From: Chloroflexota bacterium
GTDB taxonomy: Bacteria; Chloroflexota; Dormibacteria; Dormibacterales; Dormibacteraceae
Direction of reading: 5' to 3'
Length of the DNA: 5,697 nt
NCBI GenBank assembly: GCA_003446775.1
Contig: DMCH01000056.1
Coordinates: 1 to 5,697 of the forward strand
Shown: piece by piece, positions 1 through 4,449 of the stretch
Layout of the letters: the number at the start of each line of letters is the position of its first letter
Position numbering within the stretch: the first letter of the stretch is position 1
Program-made: the position numbers and the translations under genes
The notes under the pieces: model-generated
Database searches by the model: none
What the model saw: the letters and a program-made list of their open reading frames with translations, nothing else
What the model was told of the DNA's origin: nothing

Positions 1-470
1 TCATCGGGCCGCCCGCGTAGGTCTGTGCGGACGCGCTCCCTGCCGGCGAGCTGCTCACACACGCCAAGGGGCGTGAAGACGGTCGCGAGCAGCGGTACGT
101 CGGGGAGTCTCCGCCGCACCGCCCGCAGACCTTCGAGGAGCTCCGTGAACGCGGGCTCTTTAAGACCCTTTCGTCGGATCTGCCGCCACCCGTCAGCGGA
201 GGTCACCGCGTACCGCTCGAGCGTGGGGCGCTCAGCGCCGCCGTACCGGTAGCGCGTGCCCCACGGCTCGGCGTGGTAATGCGCGCGCGGGTTGTACTTC
301 ACAAGGTCGAGGCCGAAGCGCGTCGTCCATTCGATGGTCGCTGCAGCGAGTGCCGCAGCGCCCTGGTTCTCGGTCGGATAAAAGTGCCGCCAGACTGAGA
401 AGGGCGGCCGATTAAGCGCAGCACCGCGGACTGCGCCGGTCACGCGCTCGCGGGCGGTGATCGTGTTCAT
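1..470 (-). CDS. Uroporphyrinogen decarboxylase (URO-D) family protein, N-terminal part; runs off left edge
   Basis: Reading the minus strand from the ATG at 470-468 gives 156 codons without a stop up to the window edge, so the C-terminal part is missing. The N-terminus carries the family pattern: RERV at residues 7-10, NRPPFSVWRHF at 20-30, a helix ending FGLDLVKYNPRAHY at 52-65, then EPWG at 68-71. Further on, VPLLATVFTPLG (125-136) matches the strand and loop after which URO-D proteins usually have a 'leaG' type motif, here EQLAG (139-143). Canonical HemE begins differently, with a 'MRQAGRYLPEY'-like stretch that is absent here. This is therefore better called a URO-D-like protein of the COG0407 type, a fold that includes corrinoid methyltransferases as well as the haem enzyme; the substrate cannot be told. 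A GGAG at 480-477, six bases before the ATG, supports the start. The start overlaps the stop of a short upstream ORF by ATGA. Confidence 0.85.
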   Translation of the reverse strand, partial: MNTITARERVTGAVRGAALNRPPFSVWRHFYPTENQGAAALAAATIEWTTRFGLDLVKYNPRAHYHAEPWGTRYRYGGAERPTLERYAVTSADGWRQIRRKGLKEPAFTELLEGLRAVRRRLPDVPLLATVFTPLGVCEQLAGRERVRTDLRGRPD

Positions 471-619
471 CGCTCGCTCCGCCACTGGCCCGGCGCACAT
501 CCCTGTCGCTTGTTCTGAGCCCACACGATCGCCACCTCAGTTCCCACCCCATTGTCTTCGACGCGCAGGGGCGATGGGCCATTCCACGATTCGCTGTCAC
601 GCTGGACTTCTACTGTCAT
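467..619 (-). CDS. Possible short upstream ORF overlapping the URO-D start (50 aa, doubtful)
   Basis: A 50-codon frame starts with ATG at 619-617 and ends with TGA at 469-467, overlapping the URO-D ATG as ATGA, the arrangement typical of translational coupling. The peptide begins MTVEVQRDSESWNG and has a VGTEVAIVWAQ stretch that could be a beta strand. I recognise no family. The only ribosome-binding-like element is GAAGG at 635-631, about 11 bases upstream, which is weak. The frame stays open upstream to 703, but with an arginine-rich, low-quality translation. It may be a chance ORF or a decayed C-terminus of a gene once upstream of the URO-D gene. Confidence 0.25.
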   Translation of the reverse strand: MTVEVQRDSESWNGPSPLRVEDNGVGTEVAIVWAQNKRQGCAPGQWRSER

Positions 620-764
620 GTCGTGCCGAGCCTTCAGCGAGAGCCGGCGAAGGCGATGGGTGCCGCGCCGCCCACCACGCCTCGACCGCGCAGCCACGCG
701 CAAGTGTGGTACCAGTGGCCGATTGTTACCGCGTCGCTGGTCGCGGAGACGATCGCGAAAACGC
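620..764. other. Stretch without a recognisable gene
   Basis: Between the short ORF and the stranded tail coding remnant I find no convincing gene. All six frames give arginine-, serine- and proline-rich translations typical of chance ORFs in GC-rich DNA. A small self-complementary stretch, CGCGAAAACGCG at 755-766, would form a 4-bp stem with an AAAA loop. It is not followed by a T-run. Confidence 0.4.
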
Positions 765-768
765 GGGA

Positions 769-840
769 CTCAGGCACGCGGAAGTGGTAACAGCTCGGCT
801 CGTTCAGGACGGGCGTGGGTGGCTCCGTTTGGCAGGATGA
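769..840 (+). pseudogene. Stranded C-terminal tail of a decayed gene, copy 1 (possibly serine recombinase)
   Basis: This frame reads LRHAEVVTARLVQD followed by GRGWLRLAG and a TGA stop at 838-840. The copy at 3108-3178 reads VKHAEVVTGRLVQD, then ERGWLRLAG and TAG. From 771 to 837 the copies differ at eight bases: five silent third positions (798, 816, 828, 834, 837) and three second positions (773, 794, 812). The stop is kept although two of its three bases differ. That is the signature of sequence once under coding selection. Upstream of about 765 the similarity fades, so the rest of the gene is missing or replaced. The identity of the parent is uncertain. Copy 2 is preceded in frame by SERKTG, which also occurs near the end of the serine recombinase remnant at 2307-2324, so a recombinase C-terminus is my best guess. 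Confidence 0.5.
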
Positions 841-855
841 GCCAAAGGCTGCTGA

Positions 856-995
856 TCTACAGTCAGCGCCGCTCATCTAACAACGAAATCGCGAGTTTCC
901 TAACGAATCCGTTCATCGCGACCGTCATGTGGCCTTGTTTTCGCGGAGGGTCAGCAGCCCATTTTGTTCAGCAGGGAGCGGGAGGCTGACCGCTT
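856..995. repeat. Dispersed ~140-bp repeat, copy 1, with inverted terminal GGTCAGC/GCTGACC
   Basis: This segment aligns with 1676-1814 at about 80 percent identity (112 of 140 columns by hand count, one single-base gap). Conservation is blocky: TCTACAGTCA at the left, TCGCGAGTTTCC at 889-900, an 18-base identical block at 937-954 and a 31-base identical block at 961-991. GGTCAGC at 949-955 is the exact inverse of GCTGACC at 985-991, so the last conserved part could fold as a 7-bp stem with a 29-nt loop. Differences do not follow any codon phase, so it looks like noncoding sequence such as the end of a mobile element. In this copy it starts 16 bases after the stop of the stranded coding tail. 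Confidence 0.75.
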
Positions 996-1071
996 CGCAG
1001 CAGGCAACTCTTGATCTAGCCGTCGCGACGCAGTGATCCGCTCAGGTTGGGGTATCGAGCCCGGCCCGGCT

Positions 1072-1092
1072 CCGCCGCGACCACTGCGGCGG
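1072..1092 (+). promoter_or_regulatory. GC-only stem-loop in the leader of the ABM-like gene
   Basis: CCGCCGC (1072-1078) and GCGGCGG (1086-1092) form a perfect 7-bp inverted repeat with a 7-nt loop, 57 bases before the ABM-like start codon. No T-run follows, so it is not a classical intrinsic terminator. It could be an operator or a leader hairpin. In DNA this GC-rich chance is also possible. Confidence 0.3.
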
Positions 1093-1118
1093 TCCAGCAG
1101 CGGTGTAGTCTGCCGACC

Positions 1119-1133
1119 GGCCAAATCTTGGCC
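1119..1133 (+). promoter_or_regulatory. Operator-like dyad directly before the ABM-like ribosome binding site
   Basis: GGCCAA (1119-1124), a 3-base spacer, then TTGGCC (1128-1133) form a perfect dyad of 15 bp. It ends one base before the GGGAGG ribosome binding site at 1135-1140. The position suits an operator for a small repressor or a hairpin affecting ribosome access. A possible extended -10-like TGTAGTCT lies just upstream (about 1104-1111). No regulator gene is visible nearby. Confidence 0.35.
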
Positions 1134-1149
1134 CGGGAGGGAACACGAC

Positions 1150-1431
1150 ATGCACGCACTGGTCAACCACACGAAGAGCGATCCAGCGAAGTTTGACGAG
1201 GGCGTCCGAGTGGTCAAGGAGAAGGTCATACCGACGGTAAAGAAGCAAGCGGGATTCAAGGGCGGCTACTGGTTGTTCGACCGCAAGACCGGCAATGGAC
1301 TCGCCGTCACGCTCTGGGAGGGCGAACAGGCGATCCAGTCGAGCGGCGGCGCGCTAAAGCAGTTGGCGGACGAGGAACCTGGAGATTTCCAGATGACTTC
1401 CGAGCGCTACGAGGTCGTCGCCCAAGCCTAG
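1150..1431 (+). CDS. Small dimeric alpha/beta-barrel protein (ABM-like), 93 aa
   Basis: The protein begins MHALVNHTKSDPAKFDEG and has the layout of the dimeric alpha+beta barrel (ferredoxin-like) superfamily that includes antibiotic-biosynthesis-monooxygenase (ABM) domains and related stress proteins. That layout is a first strand (residues 1-7), a helix with VKEKVIPTVKKQAGF (about 21-35), a strand GGYWLFDRKTG (38-48), a strand LAVTLWEGEQA (51-61), a helix and a final ERYEVVA strand (85-91). The length near 95 residues is normal for a single-domain member. Such proteins may act as small oxygenases, decarboxylases or binding proteins; the reaction cannot be predicted here. The frame is open from 1033, but GGGAGG at 1135-1140, nine bases before the ATG, favours 1150, and the upstream translation does not look like protein. 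It is cytosolic, with no signal peptide, and stands alone between repeat copies. Confidence 0.75.
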   Translation: MHALVNHTKSDPAKFDEGVRVVKEKVIPTVKKQAGFKGGYWLFDRKTGNGLAVTLWEGEQAIQSSGGALKQLADEEPGDFQMTSERYEVVAQA

Positions 1432-1458
1432 TCGCGCACGCCCGCCCGTCGGGTCCAC

Positions 1459-1478
1459 CAAACATACTTGGATGTTTG
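1459..1478 (+). terminator. Possible weak terminator hairpin after the ABM-like gene
   Basis: CAAACAT (1459-1465) and ATGTTTG (1472-1478) are a perfect 7-bp inverted repeat with a 6-nt loop, starting 28 bases after the stop of the ABM-like gene. It is followed by ATTGTTC rather than a true T-run, and the stem is AT-rich, so termination would be weak. It could equally be a protein-binding dyad. It is the only AT-rich dyad in this GC-rich stretch. Confidence 0.35.
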
Positions 1479-1675
1479 ATTGTTCTGCGCAGCTCTACGC
1501 CATCGTCGCGGGGCCGAGTCTCAGTTTGCCATTGGGTCCGGCTCAACGGCTACCGCTGTTGGCTGCCATCAACTCTGAAAATCTTTCGACCGCGAAGTTG
1601 GTGAGGTGCACCGGTGCCCTCCTAGCGCGCGGACCACTCCAGGAAGCCTCTCCCTTTCACCAAGGTGGCGACATT
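1479..1675. other. Stretch without a recognisable gene
   Basis: Nothing protein-like or RNA-like is recognisable between the hairpin and the second repeat copy. A frame open from 1472 has no ribosome binding site and its translation resembles no family I know. The DNA is somewhat less GC-rich than its surroundings, with runs such as AACTCTGAAAATC near 1570-1582. It may be old, decayed mobile-element DNA. Confidence 0.4.
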
Positions 1676-1814
1676 TCTACAGTCACCGCCGGTCGACGCA
1701 AGGTCAATTCGCGAGTTTCCGAATGAATCCGATTACCGCGACCCTCCAACGACCGCGTTTTCGCGGAGGGTCAGTTGCCATTTTGTTCAGCAGGGAGCGG
1801 GAGGCTGACCACTT
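1676..1814. repeat. Dispersed ~140-bp repeat, copy 2
   Basis: This is the second copy of the repeat at 856-995, with the same internal spacing from TCTACAGTCA to TCGCGAGTTTCC (1709-1720), the same 18-base block (1757-1774) and the same 31-base block (1780-1810). The inverted ends are GGTCAG (1769-1774) and CTGACC (1805-1810), one base pair shorter than in copy 1. This copy has an extra nested hairpin: ACCCT (1741-1745) with AGGGT (1767-1771), and CCGCG-TTTT-CGCGG (1753-1766). It ends about 80 bases before the serine recombinase remnant. No coding tail precedes it here. Confidence 0.75.
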
Positions 1815-1893
1815 CCTCGCACACGTATCAACCTCATTCCGTTAGTCCAGCTGCGGTGTCTACCGAGCCGTCTCAGAAGCCCTGCCCCCGAAC

Positions 1894-2383
1894 TTGGCCG
1901 GCGCCGTGACTGGGGCTGCGACGGCGCTAGCTCGATCAAGCACGCCCAGCCAGCACACGGCCAGCGTGAAGCAGCTCGCGCGACGCCTCGACCGCCTCAA
2001 GGTGTTGTTCGAGCTCGGGGACGTGGAAAGTCGACGAGTACATGCGCCGCCGCGCGTCCGTCCAGGCCGAGCTTGACGAGGCCAAGCGGGTGCCGCGGCC
2101 GGCGCTCGAGGGTCAGCGTCAGTTCCTCGAGACGCTCGTCGACGATTGGACGGAGCTCACGATCGAGGAACGGAAGCGGCTGGTCGCCTTTGTGTTCGAG
2201 GAGATCCATGCGGACGTCGCCGGCGTAACTAAGTTCCGAGCCAAGGACGACTGGAAGCGTTACATGACCGCGGTCGTCGGCGTCCTGGAAAATGGTGGGG
2301 TATCTGAGCGGAAGACGGGACTCGCGTGGCAGGAGAGTGGGTTGATTCCCGCCCTCGTCGTCGACCCTCCGTCTCACCTGTGA
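1894..2383 (+). pseudogene. Large serine recombinase, C-terminal remnant with a +1 frameshift
   Basis: The readable protein resembles the C-terminal region of large serine recombinases, after the zinc-ribbon domain. From 1963 one frame gives SVKQLARRLDRLKVLFELGD, a coiled-coil start. After GAA at 2026-2028 an extra A (2029) shifts the frame, and the second frame continues VDEYMRRRASVQAELDEAKR. It then gives FLETLVDDWTELTIEERKRL and VAFVFEEIHADV, the usual 'W..LT.EERR.LV...F..I' pattern, ending at TGA 2381-2383. The catalytic N-terminal resolvase domain with its serine is absent. The first frame is open from 1846, but 1846-1962 has no recognised homology. The shift lies in an AAA run, so a sequencing error is possible, but the missing N-terminus makes it non-functional as an integrase either way. 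It is a relic of a mobile element that may have brought the neighbouring genes. Confidence 0.7.
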
Positions 2384-2446
2384 TCTAACCCTGACCGGTG
2401 CCACGTACTTGTACTGGCAATTGCATCGTCTCGCAGGGAGGAAACG

Positions 2447-2881
2447 ATGACCGAAAAGAGCCTGTATGACCGCCTCGGGGGCGTCTTCGCAATCGCGGCT
2501 GTAGTGGACCATTTCAGTGACGCAATCGTGCAGAACCCCATCGTCGGGAAAACCTCGAAGAACCCAGCCCTCCGCGAATGGCACACCAAGAATCTGGGCC
2601 GTTTGCCCGGACTGAAGTTCATGCGGACGCTGTGGGTCTGCAACGTGGCAGGCGGACCGCTGGAGTACACGGCAACCAGACCCGGTAAAACGACGGTTGG
2701 CCTTGAAGAGGCCCATCGGGACCTACGCATCGCACCGGCCGAGTTCGATGAAGTTGCAGCGGAGCTCGGGCGCACGCTCGACTTCTTCAAGGTCCCCAAG
2801 CGCGAGAAGGACGAGGTGTTGGGCGCATTCGCGGCCCATAAGAGCGAAGTCACCGAAGGGTACGCCGCCCGGGCGCGCTGA
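2447..2881 (+). CDS. Group I truncated haemoglobin (TrHb1-like), 144 aa
   Basis: The start MTEKSLYDRLGG fits the 'LY.rLGG' opening of group I truncated globins, with glycines 11-12, followed by helix B (AIAAVVDHFSDAIVQNP, 15-31). Helix E and the EF region carry CNVAGGPLEYT (65-75). The proximal haem ligand is most likely His90 in LEEAHRDLRI (86-95), the conserved 'AH..L.I' motif. A last helix pair gives ELGRTLDFFKVP (106-117). Such globins bind O2 or NO in the cytosol and serve in NO detoxification or redox sensing; the exact role here is unknown. Two oddities: the position after helix-B Phe23, usually Tyr (B10), is Ser24, and the stretch between YT and the proximal His is about seven residues longer than the common YTGRSM-type spacing. 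GGGAGG at 2436-2441, five bases before the ATG, fixes the start. The gene looks intact and is probably transcribed alone. Confidence 0.9.
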   Translation: MTEKSLYDRLGGVFAIAAVVDHFSDAIVQNPIVGKTSKNPALREWHTKNLGRLPGLKFMRTLWVCNVAGGPLEYTATRPGKTTVGLEEAHRDLRIAPAEFDEVAAELGRTLDFFKVPKREKDEVLGAFAAHKSEVTEGYAARAR

Positions 2882-3080
2882 ACCTAGAAGTTCTCGATTG
2901 CTGCGGTAGTCGCTACAACCCCGCCCGGATCGCACACATTTTCGACCCACGGCCCGCCGAGATCGCGCAGCGCACTCATGGGGTCGCGCGTGCATGCCGG
3001 CGAGCCGAAAGCCGCCTGGGCCGAAAGGACTCGTTGTACAAGCGCGGCAGCGTGGTGCGCATCACTAGAGAGCGGGGCTG
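2882..3080. other. Stretch without a convincing gene downstream of the globin
   Basis: A minus-strand frame (3090-2884, 68 codons) and a plus-strand frame from 2978 are open here. Neither has a good ribosome binding site or a recognisable family, and they overlap each other. The minus frame contains ALRDLGGPWVENV, which looks slightly protein-like and might be a decayed gene end, but I cannot assign it. No T-run terminator is seen after the globin stop. Confidence 0.4.
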
Positions 3081-3178
3081 TAGCCGCCATCGGAGCGGAA
3101 GACGGGGGTCAAGCACGCGGAAGTGGTAACAGGTCGACTCGTTCAGGACGAGCGCGGGTGGCTCCGATTGGCTGGCTA
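3081..3178 (+). pseudogene. Stranded C-terminal tail of a decayed gene, copy 2 (possibly serine recombinase)
   Basis: After an in-frame TAG at 3081-3083 the frame reads PPSERKTGVKHAEVVTGRL, then VQDERGWLRLAG and TAG at 3176-3178. It is the partner of the tail at 769-840, with mostly silent differences. The 14-base block GAGCGGAAGACGGG (3092-3105) is identical, in the same codon phase, to a block in the serine recombinase remnant just before its end (from about 2307). This suggests that all three are ends of related recombinase genes, but the shared part is short and could be coincidence. CTCGT (3138-3142) and ACGAG (3148-3152) form a small hairpin within the coding tail, not conserved in copy 1. 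Nothing upstream of 3081 belongs to the same gene. Confidence 0.5.
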
Positions 3179-3241
3179 GCGCTGGTGTCCAGTCGCGCAG
3201 ATCGCGGGAGGCCGCGAATGTCGGTCATCGGATCTCAACAG

Positions 3242-3327
3242 ATCTTCCTTGAAAGATGACATGTGATGGGACCCCCTCGGCACACGCGCAAGCTAGTGCG
3301 CAAATACAGGAGCTCGAGGAGGTCCCG
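3242..3327 (+). promoter_or_regulatory. Structured leader of the IS110 remnant; candidate bridge-RNA relic
   Basis: The sequence before the IS110-like start has two small stem-loops: ATCTT (3242-3246) with AAGAT (3253-3257), and GCGCA (3286-3290) with TGCGC (3297-3301). They are followed by a perfect GAGGAGG ribosome binding site at 3316-3322, five bases before the ATG. In IS110 elements the noncoding left end upstream of the recombinase encodes the bridge RNA that picks target and donor sites. The position therefore fits, but the paired loops with guide segments have not been demonstrated here. Low confidence for the RNA, good confidence for the ribosome binding site. Confidence 0.3.
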
Positions 3328-3361
3328 ATGGCGATCATAGGTGGCTTCGACGTGCACCGAG
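3328..3361 (+). pseudogene. IS110-family transposase, N-terminal stub only
   Basis: A strong GAGGAGG ribosome binding site leads to an ATG at 3328 and the peptide MAIIGGFDVHRA. This matches the opening of IS110-family (DEDD) transposases, in which the Asp of 'GFDVHR' (residue 8) is the first catalytic acidic residue of the RuvC-like domain. After residue 12 the expected strand ('QITFDY..' type) is replaced by GIALRAGCDVRRV, and the rest of the transposase is missing before the IS21 insertion at 3501. The frame stays open far into the IS21 element, but only as antisense of istB and istA, so that is an artefact. It is a deletion remnant, with the rest of the IS110 lost before or during later insertions. 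Confidence 0.55.
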
Positions 3362-3477
3362 CGGGCATCGCGCTCCGGGCCGGCTGCGATGTGCGACGCG
3401 TATTTCAACTGACCGTGTCTCGTTCATGGGCAGTCGAACGTGCCTGGGGGAACCTTGCGTCCGCGACAGGCGACAGA

Positions 3478-3500
3478 TCTACAGTCACCGCCGGCCACTG
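3478..3500. repeat. Dispersed repeat, copy 3, left fragment cut by the IS21 element
   Basis: TCTACAGTCACCGCCGG at 3478-3494 matches the left start of repeat copy 2 (1676-1692) exactly and copy 1 with two differences. Six bases later the IS21 end begins, so the remaining 120 bp of the repeat are not seen here. They may lie beyond the other end of the IS21, outside the window. Confidence 0.55.
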
Positions 3501-3506
3501 TGTCAA

Positions 3507-3555
3507 CGGCGGTCGAAAAGTGACCCACCCTCGGCGGTCGAAAAGTGACCCACCC
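3507..3555. repeat. Tandem 24-bp direct repeats in the IS21 left end
   Basis: Two identical 24-base units lie at 3507-3530 and 3532-3555, separated by a single T, each starting CGGCGGTCGAAAAGTGACCC. IS21-family ends carry such multiple terminal repeats, which are taken to be transposase binding sites. Their perfect identity argues for a recent, functional end. Confidence 0.9.
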
Positions 3556-3669
3556 AAGCAGGTGTCCAGGTACTCCGCCCTCGATCCGTCGCCTCTGCGT
3601 CGCTCTGAGCGGCCCGTTTTCCGGTCAGGTGGCTCTCGGACGCGTTCCGCGCGGCCCTGGCCACCGATC

Positions 3670-4449
3670 TCAGCGCAGCTGCGCGTTTTCGTCTGGCCGC
3701 AGCCGGGCTCCTGCGAGCTCCTTGCCGCGCAGCCGATAGCTGTCGCCCTTGAGCGAGAGGATCTCGGCGTGGTGGACCAGGCGATCGATCATCGCCGTGG
3801 CCACGACGTCGTCGCCGAACACCTCGCCCCAGGCCGAGAACGGCTTGTTGCTCGTCATCACCACCGAAGCCCGCTCATAGCGGGAGGAGACGAGCAGGAA
3901 CATCAGCTTGGCCGCCTCCGGATCGAACGGGACGTACCCGACCTCGTCCACGATCGCCAGCGGCGCGCGGCCGAGGCGACGGAGCTCGTCGCTCAGCCGC
4001 CCGAGGCGCTGGGCATCAAGGAGCCGGGCGACCCACTCGGTCGCCGTGGCGAAGAGCACCCGGTGGCCCGCGAGGCAGGCGCGGATCCCGAGCGCGATCG
4101 CCAAGTGCGTCTTGCCGGTGCCCGGCGGACCGAGGAGCACGACGTTCTCTTTGCCCAGGAGGAAGTCGAGCTGGGCGAGGTGGAGCAGCACGTCCTTCTT
4201 CACCGAGTGCTGGAAGGTCCAATCGAACTCCTCGAGGGTCTTGCGGCTGGGGAACCGCGCCGCGCGGATCCGCGACTCGCCACCATGAGCCTCACGCGAG
4301 CTCGTCTCGCTCCCAAGGAGCGCCTCGGCGAAGCGCTCGTATGTCCACTCCTCGGCTCGGGCCCGCTCGGCGAGCTTGGGCAACGCCCGGGCCGCGGCCG
4401 GGGCTTTGAGCGACCGGAACAGATGACTGAGCTCGGCGGTCTGGGTCAT
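3670..4449 (-). CDS. istB: IS21 transposition helper ATPase IstB
   Basis: This 259-residue AAA+ ATPase assists the transposase IstA by binding and remodelling target DNA. The Walker A motif GPPGTGKTHLA is at residues 107-117 (Lys113, Thr114). Walker B LAIVDEVG is at about 164-171 (Asp168, Glu169), a sensor-like SVVMTSNKPF at 195-204, and the C-terminal IstB signature DRLVHHAEILSLKGDSYRLR at 222-241. The length is normal for the family (about 250-260). The frame is open back to 4596, but the ATG at 4449-4447 overlaps the istA stop as ATGA and begins MTQTAELSHLFRSLKAP, the usual IstB start with its helical N-domain. No good ribosome binding site lies before it, so translation is probably coupled to istA. 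Nothing suggests damage. Confidence 0.95.
   Translation of the reverse strand: MTQTAELSHLFRSLKAPAAARALPKLAERARAEEWTYERFAEALLGSETSSREAHGGESRIRAARFPSRKTLEEFDWTFQHSVKKDVLLHLAQLDFLLGKENVVLLGPPGTGKTHLAIALGIRACLAGHRVLFATATEWVARLLDAQRLGRLSDELRRLGRAPLAIVDEVGYVPFDPEAAKLMFLLVSSRYERASVVMTSNKPFSAWGEVFGDDVVATAMIDRLVHHAEILSLKGDSYRLRGKELAGARLRPDENAQLR

Noticed and set aside
734..789. Alternative frame reading WPIVTASLVAETIAKTRDSG and ending TRKW at TAA 787-789
   Set aside because: It looks protein-like, but conservation between the two tail copies continues well past this TAA, and the silent-change pattern belongs to the other frame.
552..989. Plus-strand open frame over the first repeat copy, with a repeat-encoded peptide resembling that in copy 2
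   Set aside because: Both copies give a partly similar peptide (NP..AT....FRGGS), but base differences do not favour third positions and a one-base gap breaks the frame. The similarity comes from DNA conservation, not coding.
1997..2716. Minus-strand open frame of 239 codons
   Set aside because: It is antisense to both the recombinase remnant and the globin, whose plus-strand readings are recognisable. It is a GC-driven shadow.
2884..3090. Minus-strand open frame of 68 codons convergent to the globin
   Set aside because: It has no good ribosome binding site and no recognisable family. The GGPWVENV stretch alone is not enough to call a gene.
3507..3555. Possible CRISPR-like direct repeats
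   Set aside because: There are only two units with a one-base gap and no spacers. They are the terminal repeats of the IS21 element.
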